64,000 bases of DNA. It comes from Calothrix parasitica NIES-267. Lineage in GTDB: Bacteria > Cyanobacteriota > Cyanobacteriia > Cyanobacteriales > Nostocaceae. Under the pieces are notes generated by a model. That model was not told the origin of the DNA and made no database searches. It saw nothing but the letters and a program-made list of their open reading frames with translations. The stretch spans positions 248,001 to 312,000 of the forward strand of contig NZ_AP018227.1 of the NCBI RefSeq assembly GCF_002368095.1, in the 5' to 3' direction. Position 1 is the first letter of the stretch. The number at the start of each line of letters is the position of its first letter. A program made the translations under genes and the position numbers. Shown here one piece after another: positions 19,812 to 29,119 of the stretch.

Positions 19812-20495
19812 TTAAATATCGATACGGATAAACATGTCTGTGGCATCGGGAAATATTTGTTGTTCTGCAATGTTATAGCTAATATTATCAAGTTTTTTTA
19901 ATATAGATTCGAGAACCTGCTTGGAAAAGGTTGTAGAGCGACCTATTTCCCTATAATTAATGTAGTTTTCAGAATAGCTGTCCACTTCAGCAATCAAGTT
20001 GAATAAAATATGTCTAGAACTGCATGTCAACATTTTTTCAACAAAATACTCAATATAGTCTCTATAGTTTCTGACACGGGAAATTAAAACACCATTGGCT
20101 ACAACTATCTCGAAATATTCTTCGGGTAAAAATTTTTTAGAAACAAAATTATGCATTTTAAACTCGTATTGAGGATAATTGCTTTGTGCTACATCAATAA
20201 AAGAAGCAACAATATCCAATCCTAAGTATTTATCAACCCGCACTTCGGGATAGTATTTATTGATAAAAGCTAATAAATCTCCTTTACCGCATCCAATATC
20301 TAAGATAGAAATATTATCATTAAAATGAATCCCCTCAAATAGTTTAGAGTAAAAGATAAAATCTTTTTCATAATTTCTTTCACCAAGACTTTTCGCTGAG
20401 TTTATTCCATCTGCTGCTATTTTCTCTTGATAACGAGAACTTATAATTAAACCGTCTTCTTCCCACTCCATAATTTGAGCATCTGCTATATTCAT
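19812..20495 (-). CDS. Class I SAM-dependent methyltransferase
   Basis: A 227-residue Rossmann-fold methyltransferase. The SAM-binding motif ISILDIGCGKGDLLAFI is near residues 63-78, LGLDIVASFI gives the acidic motif II, and FEIVVANGVLISR matches motif IV. The substrate is unknown; no regulator or pathway gene indicates one. It is the last gene of a minus-strand trio with a Nudix hydrolase and a small membrane protein, with a 50-base spacer before it. Confidence 0.85.
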   Translation of the reverse strand: MNIADAQIMEWEEDGLIISSRYQEKIAADGINSAKSLGERNYEKDFIFYSKLFEGIHFNDNISILDIGCGKGDLLAFINKYYPEVRVDKYLGLDIVASFIDVAQSNYPQYEFKMHNFVSKKFLPEEYFEIVVANGVLISRVRNYRDYIEYFVEKMLTCSSRHILFNLIAEVDSYSENYINYREIGRSTTFSKQVLESILKKLDNISYNIAEQQIFPDATDMFIRIDI

Positions 20496-20547
20496 AAAGT
20501 ATTGCTTCTCTCAAATACGTTTGCGCCGTCGTAAAACACCTCATAAA

Positions 20548-21093
20548 CTAATTACTAACTAACACTTCACCATTCAACTCAGATTTGAGATAACTAACAA
20601 TTGTCTCTACATTTTCCAGACCTTTTCCATAATCGATAACATTTGTTGGGATAAAGGGCGAATTTTTAATTTCAATCAATGTTTGGCCATCCGCTAAACT
20701 CTGAGTTGATATTTTGATAACTTCCCCAAAGCTTTTCCATGTGATTCTTGTTTTAGCTTTGATAGTTCCTGCGGTTAAATCTTTCTCTTTTATTACTGCC
20801 CTATTTAAAGAAAGAATTGCTTTTTCAGAAACTGCTATTGCTTCACCAACCGTTCCATCAACGCTAATTTTACGCGATTGACGAGGATTAGTATTATTAG
20901 TATTGATTCCTTTCTTTTTTAATCTTTGGTCTGCAAAATAGCTAAATCCTGCATTGAATAATCCGAAAACAATACCAGCAGATAAACCATATATAGAACC
21001 AGTATAAGAATTACCTGATTGGAAAGAATAAATAATTCCCATCCAAACGCCAAAAAATAGTGCTGACAATAAAAATATCTTAATATATTTCAT
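20548..21093 (-). CDS. Small membrane protein of unknown function
   Basis: A 181-residue protein with two N-terminal hydrophobic segments (about residues 4-24 and 33-54) that form a hairpin containing glycine-rich turns. A hydrophilic C-terminal domain of about 110 residues follows, with alternating beta-like segments (GEVIKISTQSL, QTLIEIKNSP). I do not recognise the family. It begins 3 bases after the stop of the Nudix gene, so the two are almost certainly co-transcribed and may be translationally coupled. Confidence 0.75.
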   Translation of the reverse strand: MKYIKIFLLSALFFGVWMGIIYSFQSGNSYTGSIYGLSAGIVFGLFNAGFSYFADQRLKKKGINTNNTNPRQSRKISVDGTVGEAIAVSEKAILSLNRAVIKEKDLTAGTIKAKTRITWKSFGEVIKISTQSLADGQTLIEIKNSPFIPTNVIDYGKGLENVETIVSYLKSELNGEVLVSN

Positions 21094-21096
21094 CTT

Positions 21097-21486
21097 TTAT
21101 ATTGTCCTAATTTTTGTCCAATTTGAAATAGAGCGTGCGTAACCAACTGGAATATGAATATTTTGTAAATCATCAATTGCATGTAAACCTATTTCTTGAT
21201 GCTCGTAACTGATTTTAGGTGAAAAATTACATCTTAACTCACAACCATAAGTAACAATAAAAACGTGCTTTCCAGGAATTACTTCAAATAAATAGCTATC
21301 GATAATTTCTTTAATTTTAACATTCACAGATGTTTCTTCTTGAAACTCGCGGACTAAACAATTCTCAGGTGTTTCTCCTAACTCAATTCTTCCACCTGGT
21401 AAATCCCACTCATTACGTTCGTTTTTGAGTAATAGCGCTTTACCATCTATAATTAACACGCCTTTAATTGATACAGGAAAATCCAT
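21097..21486 (-). CDS. Nudix hydrolase
   Basis: A 129-residue single-domain Nudix protein. The Nudix box GX5EX7REUXEEXGU appears as GGRIELGETPENCLVREF followed by QEET, with the Gly at the last position replaced by Ser-Val. It probably hydrolyses a nucleoside diphosphate linked to another moiety. The substrate cannot be read from the sequence. First gene of the minus-strand trio and divergent from the agmatinase-family gene, whose start is 57 bases away. Confidence 0.88.
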   Translation of the reverse strand: MDFPVSIKGVLIIDGKALLLKNERNEWDLPGGRIELGETPENCLVREFQEETSVNVKIKEIIDSYLFEVIPGKHVFIVTYGCELRCNFSPKISYEHQEIGLHAIDDLQNIHIPVGYARSISNWTKIRTI

Positions 21487-21543
21487 TATTGAAAATACTA
21501 ATAGTTTACATTTAGTAATAGTATCAGGATTTTATTAAGTATT

Positions 21544-22587
21544 ATGAACAATCCATATCAAAACTATAATCCTAGCGATGTTGGACAAATCAACGGTAAT
21601 ATCTTTGGCTTACCCTTTAATTACGATTCAGCGAATTTAATTATTGTTCCCGTACCTTGGGAAGTAACGGTTTCTTATGGTGCTGGTACAGCTAATGCTC
21701 CTCAAAGAATTCTTGATGCTTCACCACAGTTAGACTTATTTGATTTTGATAATCCTGATGGATGGAAGCAGGGAATTTTTATGATGGAAATTCTTCAAGA
21801 TATTCTAGATAAAAACAAATATTACCGACAGCAAGCAGCAAAAATAATTGAAAGATTAGAACAAGGGAAATCCTTAGCAGAAGCACCCGATTTAACATCG
21901 TTACTTAGGGAAATTAACCAAGTTTGTGAAGAGGTAAATAAATGGTTGTTTGATAAATCTCAGCAAGCAATTAACGATGGTAAAAGAGTTGCAGTAATTG
22001 GTGGTGACCATAGTTCACCTTTAGGTTACATGCAATCATTGGCAAAAAAATACTCAAACTATGGTATTTTACACATCGATGCTCATGCGGATTTACGTAA
22101 CGCTTATGAAGGGTTTGAATATTCCCATGCTTCGATTATGTACAATGCGATGAAAATTCCACAAATATCTAAATTGGTTCAAGTTGGTTTGCGAGATATT
22201 TGTCAGGATGAAGTTCAAACTATTAACCAATCGAATAATAAAATAGTTGCTTATTACGACCCAATTATCAAACAAAAGCTTTATTCTGGAACTACTTGGA
22301 TTGATTTATGTCAGGAAATTGTTAGTCATTTACCCCAACAAGTTTATATTAGCTTTGATGCGGACGGTTTAGACCCCAAATTATGTTCAAATACTGGAAC
22401 TCCAGTTCCTGGGGGTTTGGAATTAGAGCAAGCTTTTTGTTTGATTCGGGAAGTAGTGAAAAGCGGTAGAAAAATTATTGGTTTTGATGTTTGTGAAGTT
22501 GGTGATGCTGAATGGGATGGTAATGTTGGTGCGAGGATTGTTTTGAAGTTGGCTTATTTGATGGATTTATCGCAGCATAGGGAATAG
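21544..22587 (+). CDS. Ureohydrolase (arginase/agmatinase/formiminoglutamase family)
   Basis: A 347-residue binuclear manganese enzyme. Metal-binding motifs are GGDHSSP (near 157), ILHIDAHADLR (near 178) and SFDADGLDPKLCSNTGTPVPGG (near 270), all intact. It hydrolyses a guanidine compound, releasing urea. Cyanobacterial members of this group have been annotated as agmatinase or arginase, and recent work on related enzymes shows guanidine or other substrates, so the substrate is left open. It stands alone on the plus strand, divergent from the Nudix gene. Confidence 0.9.
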   Translation: MNNPYQNYNPSDVGQINGNIFGLPFNYDSANLIIVPVPWEVTVSYGAGTANAPQRILDASPQLDLFDFDNPDGWKQGIFMMEILQDILDKNKYYRQQAAKIIERLEQGKSLAEAPDLTSLLREINQVCEEVNKWLFDKSQQAINDGKRVAVIGGDHSSPLGYMQSLAKKYSNYGILHIDAHADLRNAYEGFEYSHASIMYNAMKIPQISKLVQVGLRDICQDEVQTINQSNNKIVAYYDPIIKQKLYSGTTWIDLCQEIVSHLPQQVYISFDADGLDPKLCSNTGTPVPGGLELEQAFCLIREVVKSGRKIIGFDVCEVGDAEWDGNVGARIVLKLAYLMDLSQHRE

Positions 22588-22700
22588 GGGATATGATTAT
22601 TTAACTTATTTTTTAACCAAATATATTTGGTTAATTAAAATAGTGATATCACTGTCTCAGTAATTGAAAGCTGTTTATCAAAGCTTTGGGAATTAACATT

Positions 22701-23306
22701 ATGATTGTACAAGCAGAAGAAAACAAAATTTACACGCCGGAAGAATACCTCGAATTTGAAGTAAACTCAGAAGAACGCCATGAATATATTAATGGTGAGG
22801 TTATTTACGTGACTGGTGGAACCCCGAATCATAATAGAATTGCAGGAAATTTTTATGCTGCTCTTATCTTTAAGCTAAAGCGTCAACCTTATGATGTTTT
22901 TATGACAGACCAAAGACTCTGGATTCCTAAAAAACGCATTTACACTTATCCTGACGTGGTAGTAATTCAAGGTGAAGTGCAATTACAAGAGGGAAGAAAA
23001 GATACAATTATTAATCCGTTGATAATTGTTGAAGTGTTATCAAAATCGACTAGAAGTTACGATAAGGACGAGAAGTTTTCTGCTTACCGCACAATTCCAA
23101 CTTTCCAAGAATATATTTTAATTGACCAGTATAATATTCAAGTTGAGCAATATTTTAAGACTGGTAAAAATAGCTGGAGTTTTTCTGAGTATTTGAATGC
23201 GAATGAAACTCTTTCTTTAAATTCAATTAATTTCGAGATTACCCTTGAAGATATTTATGATAGAGTCCAATTTGGAAATTCAGAAATTGAAGTAAAAGAA
23301 ACTTAA
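22701..23306 (+). CDS. Uma2 family (DUF820) endonuclease-like protein
   Basis: A 201-residue restriction-endonuclease-fold protein of a family greatly expanded in cyanobacteria. It shows the usual YTPEEYLEFE start, the central YPDVVVIQGE and INPLIIVEVLSKSTRSYD segments (D, ExV and K positions of the PD-(D/E)XK core) and KFSAYRTIPTFQEYILIDQ. The ATG at 22701 is chosen over a TTG at 22686. Cellular role unknown; these genes commonly spread as lone copies. Confidence 0.93.
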   Translation: MIVQAEENKIYTPEEYLEFEVNSEERHEYINGEVIYVTGGTPNHNRIAGNFYAALIFKLKRQPYDVFMTDQRLWIPKKRIYTYPDVVVIQGEVQLQEGRKDTIINPLIIVEVLSKSTRSYDKDEKFSAYRTIPTFQEYILIDQYNIQVEQYFKTGKNSWSFSEYLNANETLSLNSINFEITLEDIYDRVQFGNSEIEVKET

Positions 23307-23341
23307 TTATGTTTAAAAACTTAAACCTTTGACCTTTAATA

Positions 23342-24172
23342 TTATTTAATATCCCACAGCACGGGGTCTAATTTATAATAATTTTGCAATAATTGATAAA
23401 GCTCTGGATGCTTTTTTTGTAACTGCTGCGGTTTTTCAAAAAAAGTTTCTGTTGCTACGGAGAAAAATTCAGCGGGACGAGTTGCTCCATAACTATACAT
23501 TACAGTTTTTCTCCCTTGTTCTACATCTTCACATAATTGCTTGTATTCTTGTGCCATCACTTTTGACCAATTAGAATAATCCGAATTTTTATGTAAAATT
23601 GGAACACCTTCGACTTTTCCCTCTTCTTGATCCAACTGATGAGCAAATTCATGTAATACGATATTTTGTCCATCTTTCCAATTTTGAGTATCCTGTTTGA
23701 TATGTTGCCAAGATAATATTAATTGGTCTTTACTCCAGGATTCTCCTAATCTGACAACCGGTTTTTCTTCAACTACATATTTCCCGCTGACGGTGGTTTC
23801 TTTTGTAAAATAAGCTGTCGGATAAATTAAAATAGAACGCAATTTAGGAAAGTATTTTCCTCGTTCGTTGAGTAGAAGTAAACAAGCAACAGCAGCAATA
23901 ATAACTTTCATTTCTTCCGTTACTTGTAATCCATTGCAACCGATAAACTGTTTTTCTGATAAAAATACTTGAATATGTCCTTGGAGTCGTCGTCTTTCGG
24001 TAGGAGAAAGGTGGGGATAAATCGGGACATTGTTCTCGATGATGGAATTCCAAAGTGGTGGAAATGGACGGTTTTTTATACGGTTTCTTTTTTGTTTGAT
24101 TAAGGTAGGGCTGAGTAGGATTGCGATGGAGATTATTAGGATTATGAGTAGGAGTATTATTGCTTGGGGCAT
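23342..24172 (-). CDS. MtfA-family zinc metallopeptidase (M90)
   Basis: A 276-residue protein with one N-terminal transmembrane segment (about residues 3-22), then the M90 domain. The zincin motif is HEFAHQLDQEEG (near 168), followed by EFFSVATETFFEKP with the third ligand Glu. In Escherichia coli MtfA binds the repressor Mlc and acts as aminopeptidase. Here the membrane anchor differs from MtfA, so a cytosolic glucose-signalling role should not be assumed. Convergent with the Uma2 gene. Confidence 0.88.
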   Translation of the reverse strand: MPQAIILLLIILIISIAILLSPTLIKQKRNRIKNRPFPPLWNSIIENNVPIYPHLSPTERRRLQGHIQVFLSEKQFIGCNGLQVTEEMKVIIAAVACLLLLNERGKYFPKLRSILIYPTAYFTKETTVSGKYVVEEKPVVRLGESWSKDQLILSWQHIKQDTQNWKDGQNIVLHEFAHQLDQEEGKVEGVPILHKNSDYSNWSKVMAQEYKQLCEDVEQGRKTVMYSYGATRPAEFFSVATETFFEKPQQLQKKHPELYQLLQNYYKLDPVLWDIK

Positions 24173-24297
24173 TTTGTAAGTAAGGTAGTAATTAGATAAG
24201 GAAATATCTGTCTTTACCGTAGCTTACTGGGATGGGAGATGGGATTATTTCGTGAGGAAAATGCCCACAGGTTGGGAACCTGGGGCTACAATTGTAA

Positions 24298-24315
24298 AGC
24301 CCACCTTCGTGGGCT
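24298..24315. terminator. GC-rich hairpin followed by T-run
   Basis: AGCCCACCTTCGTGGGCT forms a 7-bp stem with a short loop, and a run of T starts 13 bases later. It lies between the MtfA and DUF262 genes. The words GGGCTACA and CCCACCTTCGTGGG recur at 52418-52512, so it is part of a dispersed repeat. Confidence 0.5.
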
Positions 24316-24388
24316 GATTATATATTTTTTTATCTGTAGACAATGTTTATTTGTATGAGTAACTATTGATTTATAACCTTAGTAATTT

Positions 24389-25969
24389 TTACTCTGATAG
24401 CTCTTCTGCCTTTTTTAAAAGTAATTTTGCTCTTTTCTTTAGAAAGGTTTCATAATTATCATTAAACATCTCAGAAAAGCAGAAATGCGTAGACAATATA
24501 TCTGTCAGAACTTGCTTAACTGTAGACATTTCATTTATATATAGACTAGGAGCTTTGTCTTTTATCTTATTATTATCAGTTCTTGATAAAATAGAAAAAT
24601 TAGCTAGACAATTTATTTGCCCATCTTGATAATTTTGGTCTAATTTCTTTAGATAGCCTTTAGGAAAAATATGATGAAATTCCTTTCGATTACCTTGAGA
24701 CAAAACATTGTCTAAGGATATTTTAGTTCCTTGAATAAAATTTAGTGGTTGATTTTGTGCCAACAAAAGGATAAAAGTTTTAGTAGCAATAGAAGACATA
24801 TTAAAACTATTATTTAAGAAATAACTATTATCTATCGATAGATTTATGTTTCCGAATGTGCTATGTATCCCTCTTTTTAGTTTTTGTACTTCTTTCAAGT
24901 CTAAGTCAGTATTTTTAGTTCCTCCTTTATATCTTTGAGAAAAGCAGGAGCGCCAAAACCATCTTTTCACAACTTGATATTGTTTATCATAAATTGGAGA
25001 AGGTTGTTTATATGGAGATGCAAAGAAAGCCGTCAGAACAACTAAAATGTTTTCCATTGGTAACAGTTTTAGAGAAAAAACATTTAAATCCGTTTTCAAG
25101 AAATCTATAGCTCTAAATATTCCATTTCTAATTTCATTAAATTTCTGTCGTACTTCGCTACCAGGAAGTTCTATGAAAGCTTCGGGTTTGGAAGTATTCA
25201 TAATCACGGCAGAACAACACTTTAGCAATAAATCAGAACCTACATCTTTAAACCCAAATTCTTTTAAGTCTTCAGAAATTTCTTGAAATTTTTCTTGTAA
25301 ATCGAATTCTTCACTCCAGTTCCAAACAGATAGCAAATCAAAAGTATCTAAATCTACTTTTTGCCGATTAATTCTTTCAAATACAGTTGCTACATCTTTT
25401 CTCTTTTCAGTTTCAAAACGCTCAATAGGTATTCTCGCTTTTGCAAATATTTCTACCAGTTCATCTATTTGTCGTGCTAATTTTTCATCTAAATTTCTAG
25501 TTATTTGTCTATATTTAGGAGAATCAAAAACATATTTCAAAGGAAAAAATAAATTACTATCATAGTTGAGTGGATCATCTAAATATTTAAATGGTACAGA
25601 CTCTTCACTATTTAGTTCAAAAAATAGATTTGTCCAACTAGTTTCTTCATTATCTTCAGCAGGAAGAGTATTTTGAAAAATGCCAAAAATAGAAGTAATT
25701 CTTTGTTGACCATCAAGAGCGTAATCTATCGGGTACTCTGCTTCAGGATTGGGAAGTTGATAAGGACCAAGGTTTCTTTCAGTTCGCAAAGGATTTCTTG
25801 TTCTCCAAAGTAATACAGAACCAAACGGAAAACCTCTGTATATGCTGTCTATAAAATAAGCTACTTGTTCGGGATTCCAAACAAAACCTCTTTGAAAAGA
25901 AGGTATTCTGATTCTACCTCTTTCTAAGTCATTAATTAAATCTTTAATAAAGTAGTAAGTTTCAGCCAT
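24389..25969 (-). CDS. DUF262/GmrSD-like protein with C-terminal HNH-type (DUF1524-like) domain
   Basis: A 526-residue protein. The N-terminal DUF262 (ParB/Srx-like) domain shows IPSFQRGFVWNPEQV, FPFGSVLLW and the hallmark DGQQRITS (near residue 85). The C-terminal region has FHHIFPKGYLKK and, 30 residues on, NFSILSRTDNNKIKDKAP, a pattern of the His-Me/HNH nuclease found in GmrSD type IV restriction enzymes. GmrSD cleaves modified phage DNA using NTP. The arrangement suggests a single-chain defence nuclease, but many DUF262 proteins have no proven activity. It stands alone between unrelated genes. Confidence 0.8.
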   Translation of the reverse strand: MAETYYFIKDLINDLERGRIRIPSFQRGFVWNPEQVAYFIDSIYRGFPFGSVLLWRTRNPLRTERNLGPYQLPNPEAEYPIDYALDGQQRITSIFGIFQNTLPAEDNEETSWTNLFFELNSEESVPFKYLDDPLNYDSNLFFPLKYVFDSPKYRQITRNLDEKLARQIDELVEIFAKARIPIERFETEKRKDVATVFERINRQKVDLDTFDLLSVWNWSEEFDLQEKFQEISEDLKEFGFKDVGSDLLLKCCSAVIMNTSKPEAFIELPGSEVRQKFNEIRNGIFRAIDFLKTDLNVFSLKLLPMENILVVLTAFFASPYKQPSPIYDKQYQVVKRWFWRSCFSQRYKGGTKNTDLDLKEVQKLKRGIHSTFGNINLSIDNSYFLNNSFNMSSIATKTFILLLAQNQPLNFIQGTKISLDNVLSQGNRKEFHHIFPKGYLKKLDQNYQDGQINCLANFSILSRTDNNKIKDKAPSLYINEMSTVKQVLTDILSTHFCFSEMFNDNYETFLKKRAKLLLKKAEELSE

Positions 25970-26159
25970 AAAGTTTGATTATTTATGATATACGTTAGTG
26001 TACAGCGTCTAATAAGATACCAATTATTAATAGTTTTTGCTACTACAAAAAGAATTTGTTTTTAAACTCTTCTTGTAAAGCCATATAATCCCACTCCCAA
26101 AACGTCCCCAAACTACCGTAAAATAAACCTTCATATAGCATCTACATTATGTGTTCCCC

Positions 26160-27671
26160 ATGCTCTGCGACTACCTCGTACAAATCCTGACCGCTCGCGT
26201 ATACGAAGTTGCTCAAGAAACTCCTTTAGAAATAGCCCCATTACTCTCAAAACGTCTATCTAACAACCTTTTGCTCAAACGCGAAGATATGCAATCGGTG
26301 TTCTCTTTTAAACTCCGGGGTGCTTACAACAAAATGGCGAACCTGACACCGGAAATGCTCGAACAAGGTGTAATTGCTGCTTCTGCGGGAAACCATGCTC
26401 AAGGTGTGGCTTTAGCTGCTTCTAAGTTGGGTACTCGTGCAATAATTGTGATGCCAAAAACTACTCCCCAGGTGAAAGTTGATGCTGTGAAAGCGCGGGG
26501 TGGTGAGGTGATTTTGCATGGTAATAATTACGATGATGCTTGTGGATATGCTCGTGAATTGGGGACTCAAAAAAATTTAACGTTTATCCATCCCTTTGAT
26601 GACCCCCATGTGATAGCGGGACAAGGTACGATTGGGATGGAAATTTTACGTCAATATCAAAAGCCCATCCATGCAATTTTTGTCGCGATTGGTGGTGGTG
26701 GTTTGATTGCGGGAATTGCTGCTTATGTAAAGCGGTTGCGTCCGGAAATCAAGATTATTGGGGTTGAGCCGATTGATGCCGACGCGATGTATCAATCTTT
26801 GCAGCTTGGACAGCGGGTACGGTTGTCTCAAGTGGGTTTGTTCGCCGATGGTGTTGCGGTGCGACAAGTTGGCGAAGAGACGTTTAAGCTTTGCCAGCAC
26901 TATGTTGATGATATTATTCGGGTGACTACTGACGATACCTGTGCGGCCATTAAAGATGTGTTTCAGGATACCCGTTCTATAGTTGAGCCTGCGGGGGGAT
27001 TGGCCATTGCTGGAGCGAAAGCTTACGTAGAACGAGAAGGAATTGAAGGGGAAAATTTGGTGGCGATCGCCTGTGGTGCGAACATGAATTTTGACCGTTT
27101 GCGGTTTGTTGCAGAGCGTGCAGAATTTGGGGAGCGTCGGGAAGCTATTTTTGCGGTGACAATTCCAGAAAAACCGGGAAGTCTGCACAAGTTTTGTGAA
27201 TGCATTGGTAAACGTAATTTAACAGAATTCAATTATCGGATTGCTTCGGAGAAGGAAGCACAAATTTTCGTTGGGGTACAAATTCAAAATCATGCTGATG
27301 GGATAAAGATTGCTGAGACTATTACTAATTGTGGTTTCCCAATCATGGATTTAACTGACGATGAGTTAACAAAAATGCATTTACGTCACATGGTAGGTGG
27401 ACGTTCCCCTTTAGCTCACAATGAATTATTGTATCGGTTTGAATTTCCCGAACGTCCTGGTGCATTAATGCAGTTTGTTAGTTCAATGAGTCCGAATTGG
27501 AATATCAGTTTATTTCATTATCGTAATAATGGTTCCGATTACGGCAGAATAGTAGTAGGAATGCAGGTTCCACCGGAAGAAATGGAAGAATGGCAAGCAT
27601 TTTTAGATACTTTAGGTTATCAATATTGGGATGAAAATAAGAATCCCGCTTATAAATTATTTTTAGGTTGA
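26160..27671 (+). CDS. ilvA: Threonine ammonia-lyase (dehydratase), biosynthetic
   Basis: PLP enzyme making 2-oxobutyrate from threonine, the first step of isoleucine synthesis. The catalytic domain contains LLKREDMQSVFSFKLRGAYNKM (PLP Lys in SFKLRGA), SAGNHAQGVA and GGGGLIAG. Two ACT-like regulatory domains (about 330-400 and 425-500) mark the isoleucine-feedback-inhibited form. The ATG at 26160 (503 residues, MLCDYLVQILTARVY) is preferred; a GTG at 26151 would add three residues. Apparently monocistronic. Confidence 0.96.
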   Translation: MLCDYLVQILTARVYEVAQETPLEIAPLLSKRLSNNLLLKREDMQSVFSFKLRGAYNKMANLTPEMLEQGVIAASAGNHAQGVALAASKLGTRAIIVMPKTTPQVKVDAVKARGGEVILHGNNYDDACGYARELGTQKNLTFIHPFDDPHVIAGQGTIGMEILRQYQKPIHAIFVAIGGGGLIAGIAAYVKRLRPEIKIIGVEPIDADAMYQSLQLGQRVRLSQVGLFADGVAVRQVGEETFKLCQHYVDDIIRVTTDDTCAAIKDVFQDTRSIVEPAGGLAIAGAKAYVEREGIEGENLVAIACGANMNFDRLRFVAERAEFGERREAIFAVTIPEKPGSLHKFCECIGKRNLTEFNYRIASEKEAQIFVGVQIQNHADGIKIAETITNCGFPIMDLTDDELTKMHLRHMVGGRSPLAHNELLYRFEFPERPGALMQFVSSMSPNWNISLFHYRNNGSDYGRIVVGMQVPPEEMEEWQAFLDTLGYQYWDENKNPAYKLFLG

Positions 27672-27788
27672 AATTAATTTCAACAAACATGAAATGGGGA
27701 ACCTAGAAAAAGATTTTGTTGATGTTATTTTTTAAGCATAATCATCTATTTTCAACCTTACTTTTACGTTTTTGCTAAACAATTACTC

Positions 27789-28739
27789 TCATTTCTTAGG
27801 CTCAAAATTTGGAGTATTTGAGGATGTATCTCCTTGCTGTGTTGTTTGAGATTCCGAACTATTAGCGGGTTTATCTTCTTGCTGTATTGTTTGAGATTCC
27901 GAACTATTAGCGGGTGTATCTTCTTGTTGTGTTGTTTGAGATTCTGAACCATTAGCGGGTGTATCTTCTTGTTGTGTTGTTTGAGATTCTGAACCATTAG
28001 CGGGTGTATCTTCTTGTTGTGTTGTTTGAGATTCCGAACTATTAGCGGGTGTATCTTCTTCTTGCTGAGGCTGACAATTTGAGCTAGTTGGGGGTATATT
28101 TTGAATTGTATCTAGGCTAAGGGGCTTTTTAAGAACGAGCATATATACTTGGTCTTTGTAGAAGCTAGATATAAGCTTTGAACGAGGATTAAAAAATCCT
28201 ATTACGCTACCGACTGTTCGAGCATTTTGTCTAATTTTTTCGCTATCTGAACTATTAGAACCTGAGAAATATTTCTCAATGGAAGAACCATATTTTTCTG
28301 ATTGGTATAATCGACTTTTTGTATTACGTTTGTAAGCAGGAATTTTATTACTACTAATGGCATTAAGTAAGTACCTTTCTCCATTTATAACTAAAGACTC
28401 AACATGAATATTGGTGCCTCTATCTTTTCCTTTACCTACAGGTTCTAATACACCATGAACTCGGGTATGCTGTGGTATTACAATTTCTCCATTCTTATTT
28501 TGAATTGGACTGGCTATACATAGATTTATATTTTGTTTTTTGTTTGCTCCAACATCAAATGTTATATCCTTTTTGAACTTAACTTCTATTACCTGTAAAA
28601 CATAGTTTTGTGTTGTACTTTCCTGGGAAACTTTTTCAGTAATTACTTCAGGATTAGCCTCTACGGCAAAACTTGGCAAAGTACTAGTAGCTAGGATAGA
28701 ACAGCTTAGGATAGTGCTTAATAAATTTCGTTTGCTCAT
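27789..28739 (-). CDS. Secreted protein with C-terminal 15-residue tandem repeats
   Basis: A 316-residue protein with a Sec signal peptide (MSKRNLLSTILSCSILATS, cleavage probable after SFA near residue 25). The middle domain (about 45-215) carries KFKKDITFDVGANKK and VIPQHTRVHGVLEPVGKG segments, reminiscent of the beta-barrel pieces of conjugation/TrbI-like proteins but not assignable. The C-terminal 90 residues are five near-identical 15-residue units (QQEDTPANSSESQTT type), low complexity and rich in Gln, Glu, Ser and Thr. Probably periplasmic or cell-surface. Function unknown. Confidence 0.75.
   Translation of the reverse strand: MSKRNLLSTILSCSILATSTLPSFAVEANPEVITEKVSQESTTQNYVLQVIEVKFKKDITFDVGANKKQNINLCIASPIQNKNGEIVIPQHTRVHGVLEPVGKGKDRGTNIHVESLVINGERYLLNAISSNKIPAYKRNTKSRLYQSEKYGSSIEKYFSGSNSSDSEKIRQNARTVGSVIGFFNPRSKLISSFYKDQVYMLVLKKPLSLDTIQNIPPTSSNCQPQQEEDTPANSSESQTTQQEDTPANGSESQTTQQEDTPANGSESQTTQQEDTPANSSESQTIQQEDKPANSSESQTTQQGDTSSNTPNFEPKK
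27834..28058. repeat. Five tandem 45-bp repeats within a coding region
   Basis: Units at 27834, 27879, 27924, 27969 and 28014 each span 45 bp and differ at only a few positions; units 3 and 4 appear identical. The period is a multiple of three, so copy-number change keeps the frame. Confidence 0.9.
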
Positions 28740-29119
28740 GATTCAAAAATTGTTAGTGGAAGATGCTTCAAGTTATTGCCATATTTACGTTTTACAAAAT
28801 TATTATTAACCATTCAAATCTTATTTAAAGAAATTGATATGGTTAATTAACCCAAGTCTAATTAACTAGACTGGACAACCTGAATGTTTAGGTGTACTTC
28901 AGTTGCTTGGGAAACGCTATAAATAGACATTCCAGTTTAATATGCCAACATTTATATATAGGTTTAGCTTTAATCAAGCTATTCATTTATCTATTCTTGT
29001 ATTACCTGCTAAATCTCCTATTACCTATTACTAAGACATAAAATAAAACCTCCCACACAGCGTGACATCAAAATCTACGCTATCTGCAAGGAGTATCTCC
29101 GTTTTCTATTCCCTTTCAA
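28740..29119. other. Intergenic spacer
   Basis: 380 bases upstream of the repeat-protein gene and downstream of the glycosyltransferase gene. AT-rich, with no ORF, strong hairpin or recognised repeat. Confidence 0.4.

Noticed and set aside
22701-23306. Uma2 gene as evidence of a mobile element
   Set aside because: The family is common and dispersed in cyanobacteria; no inverted repeats or transposase flank it.
26646-27188. Open frame of 180 codons antisense to ilvA
   Set aside because: Shadow of ilvA, low-complexity without motif.
27834-28058. Regular repeats considered as a CRISPR array
   Set aside because: The 45-bp units abut without unique spacers and encode a 15-residue protein repeat in frame.
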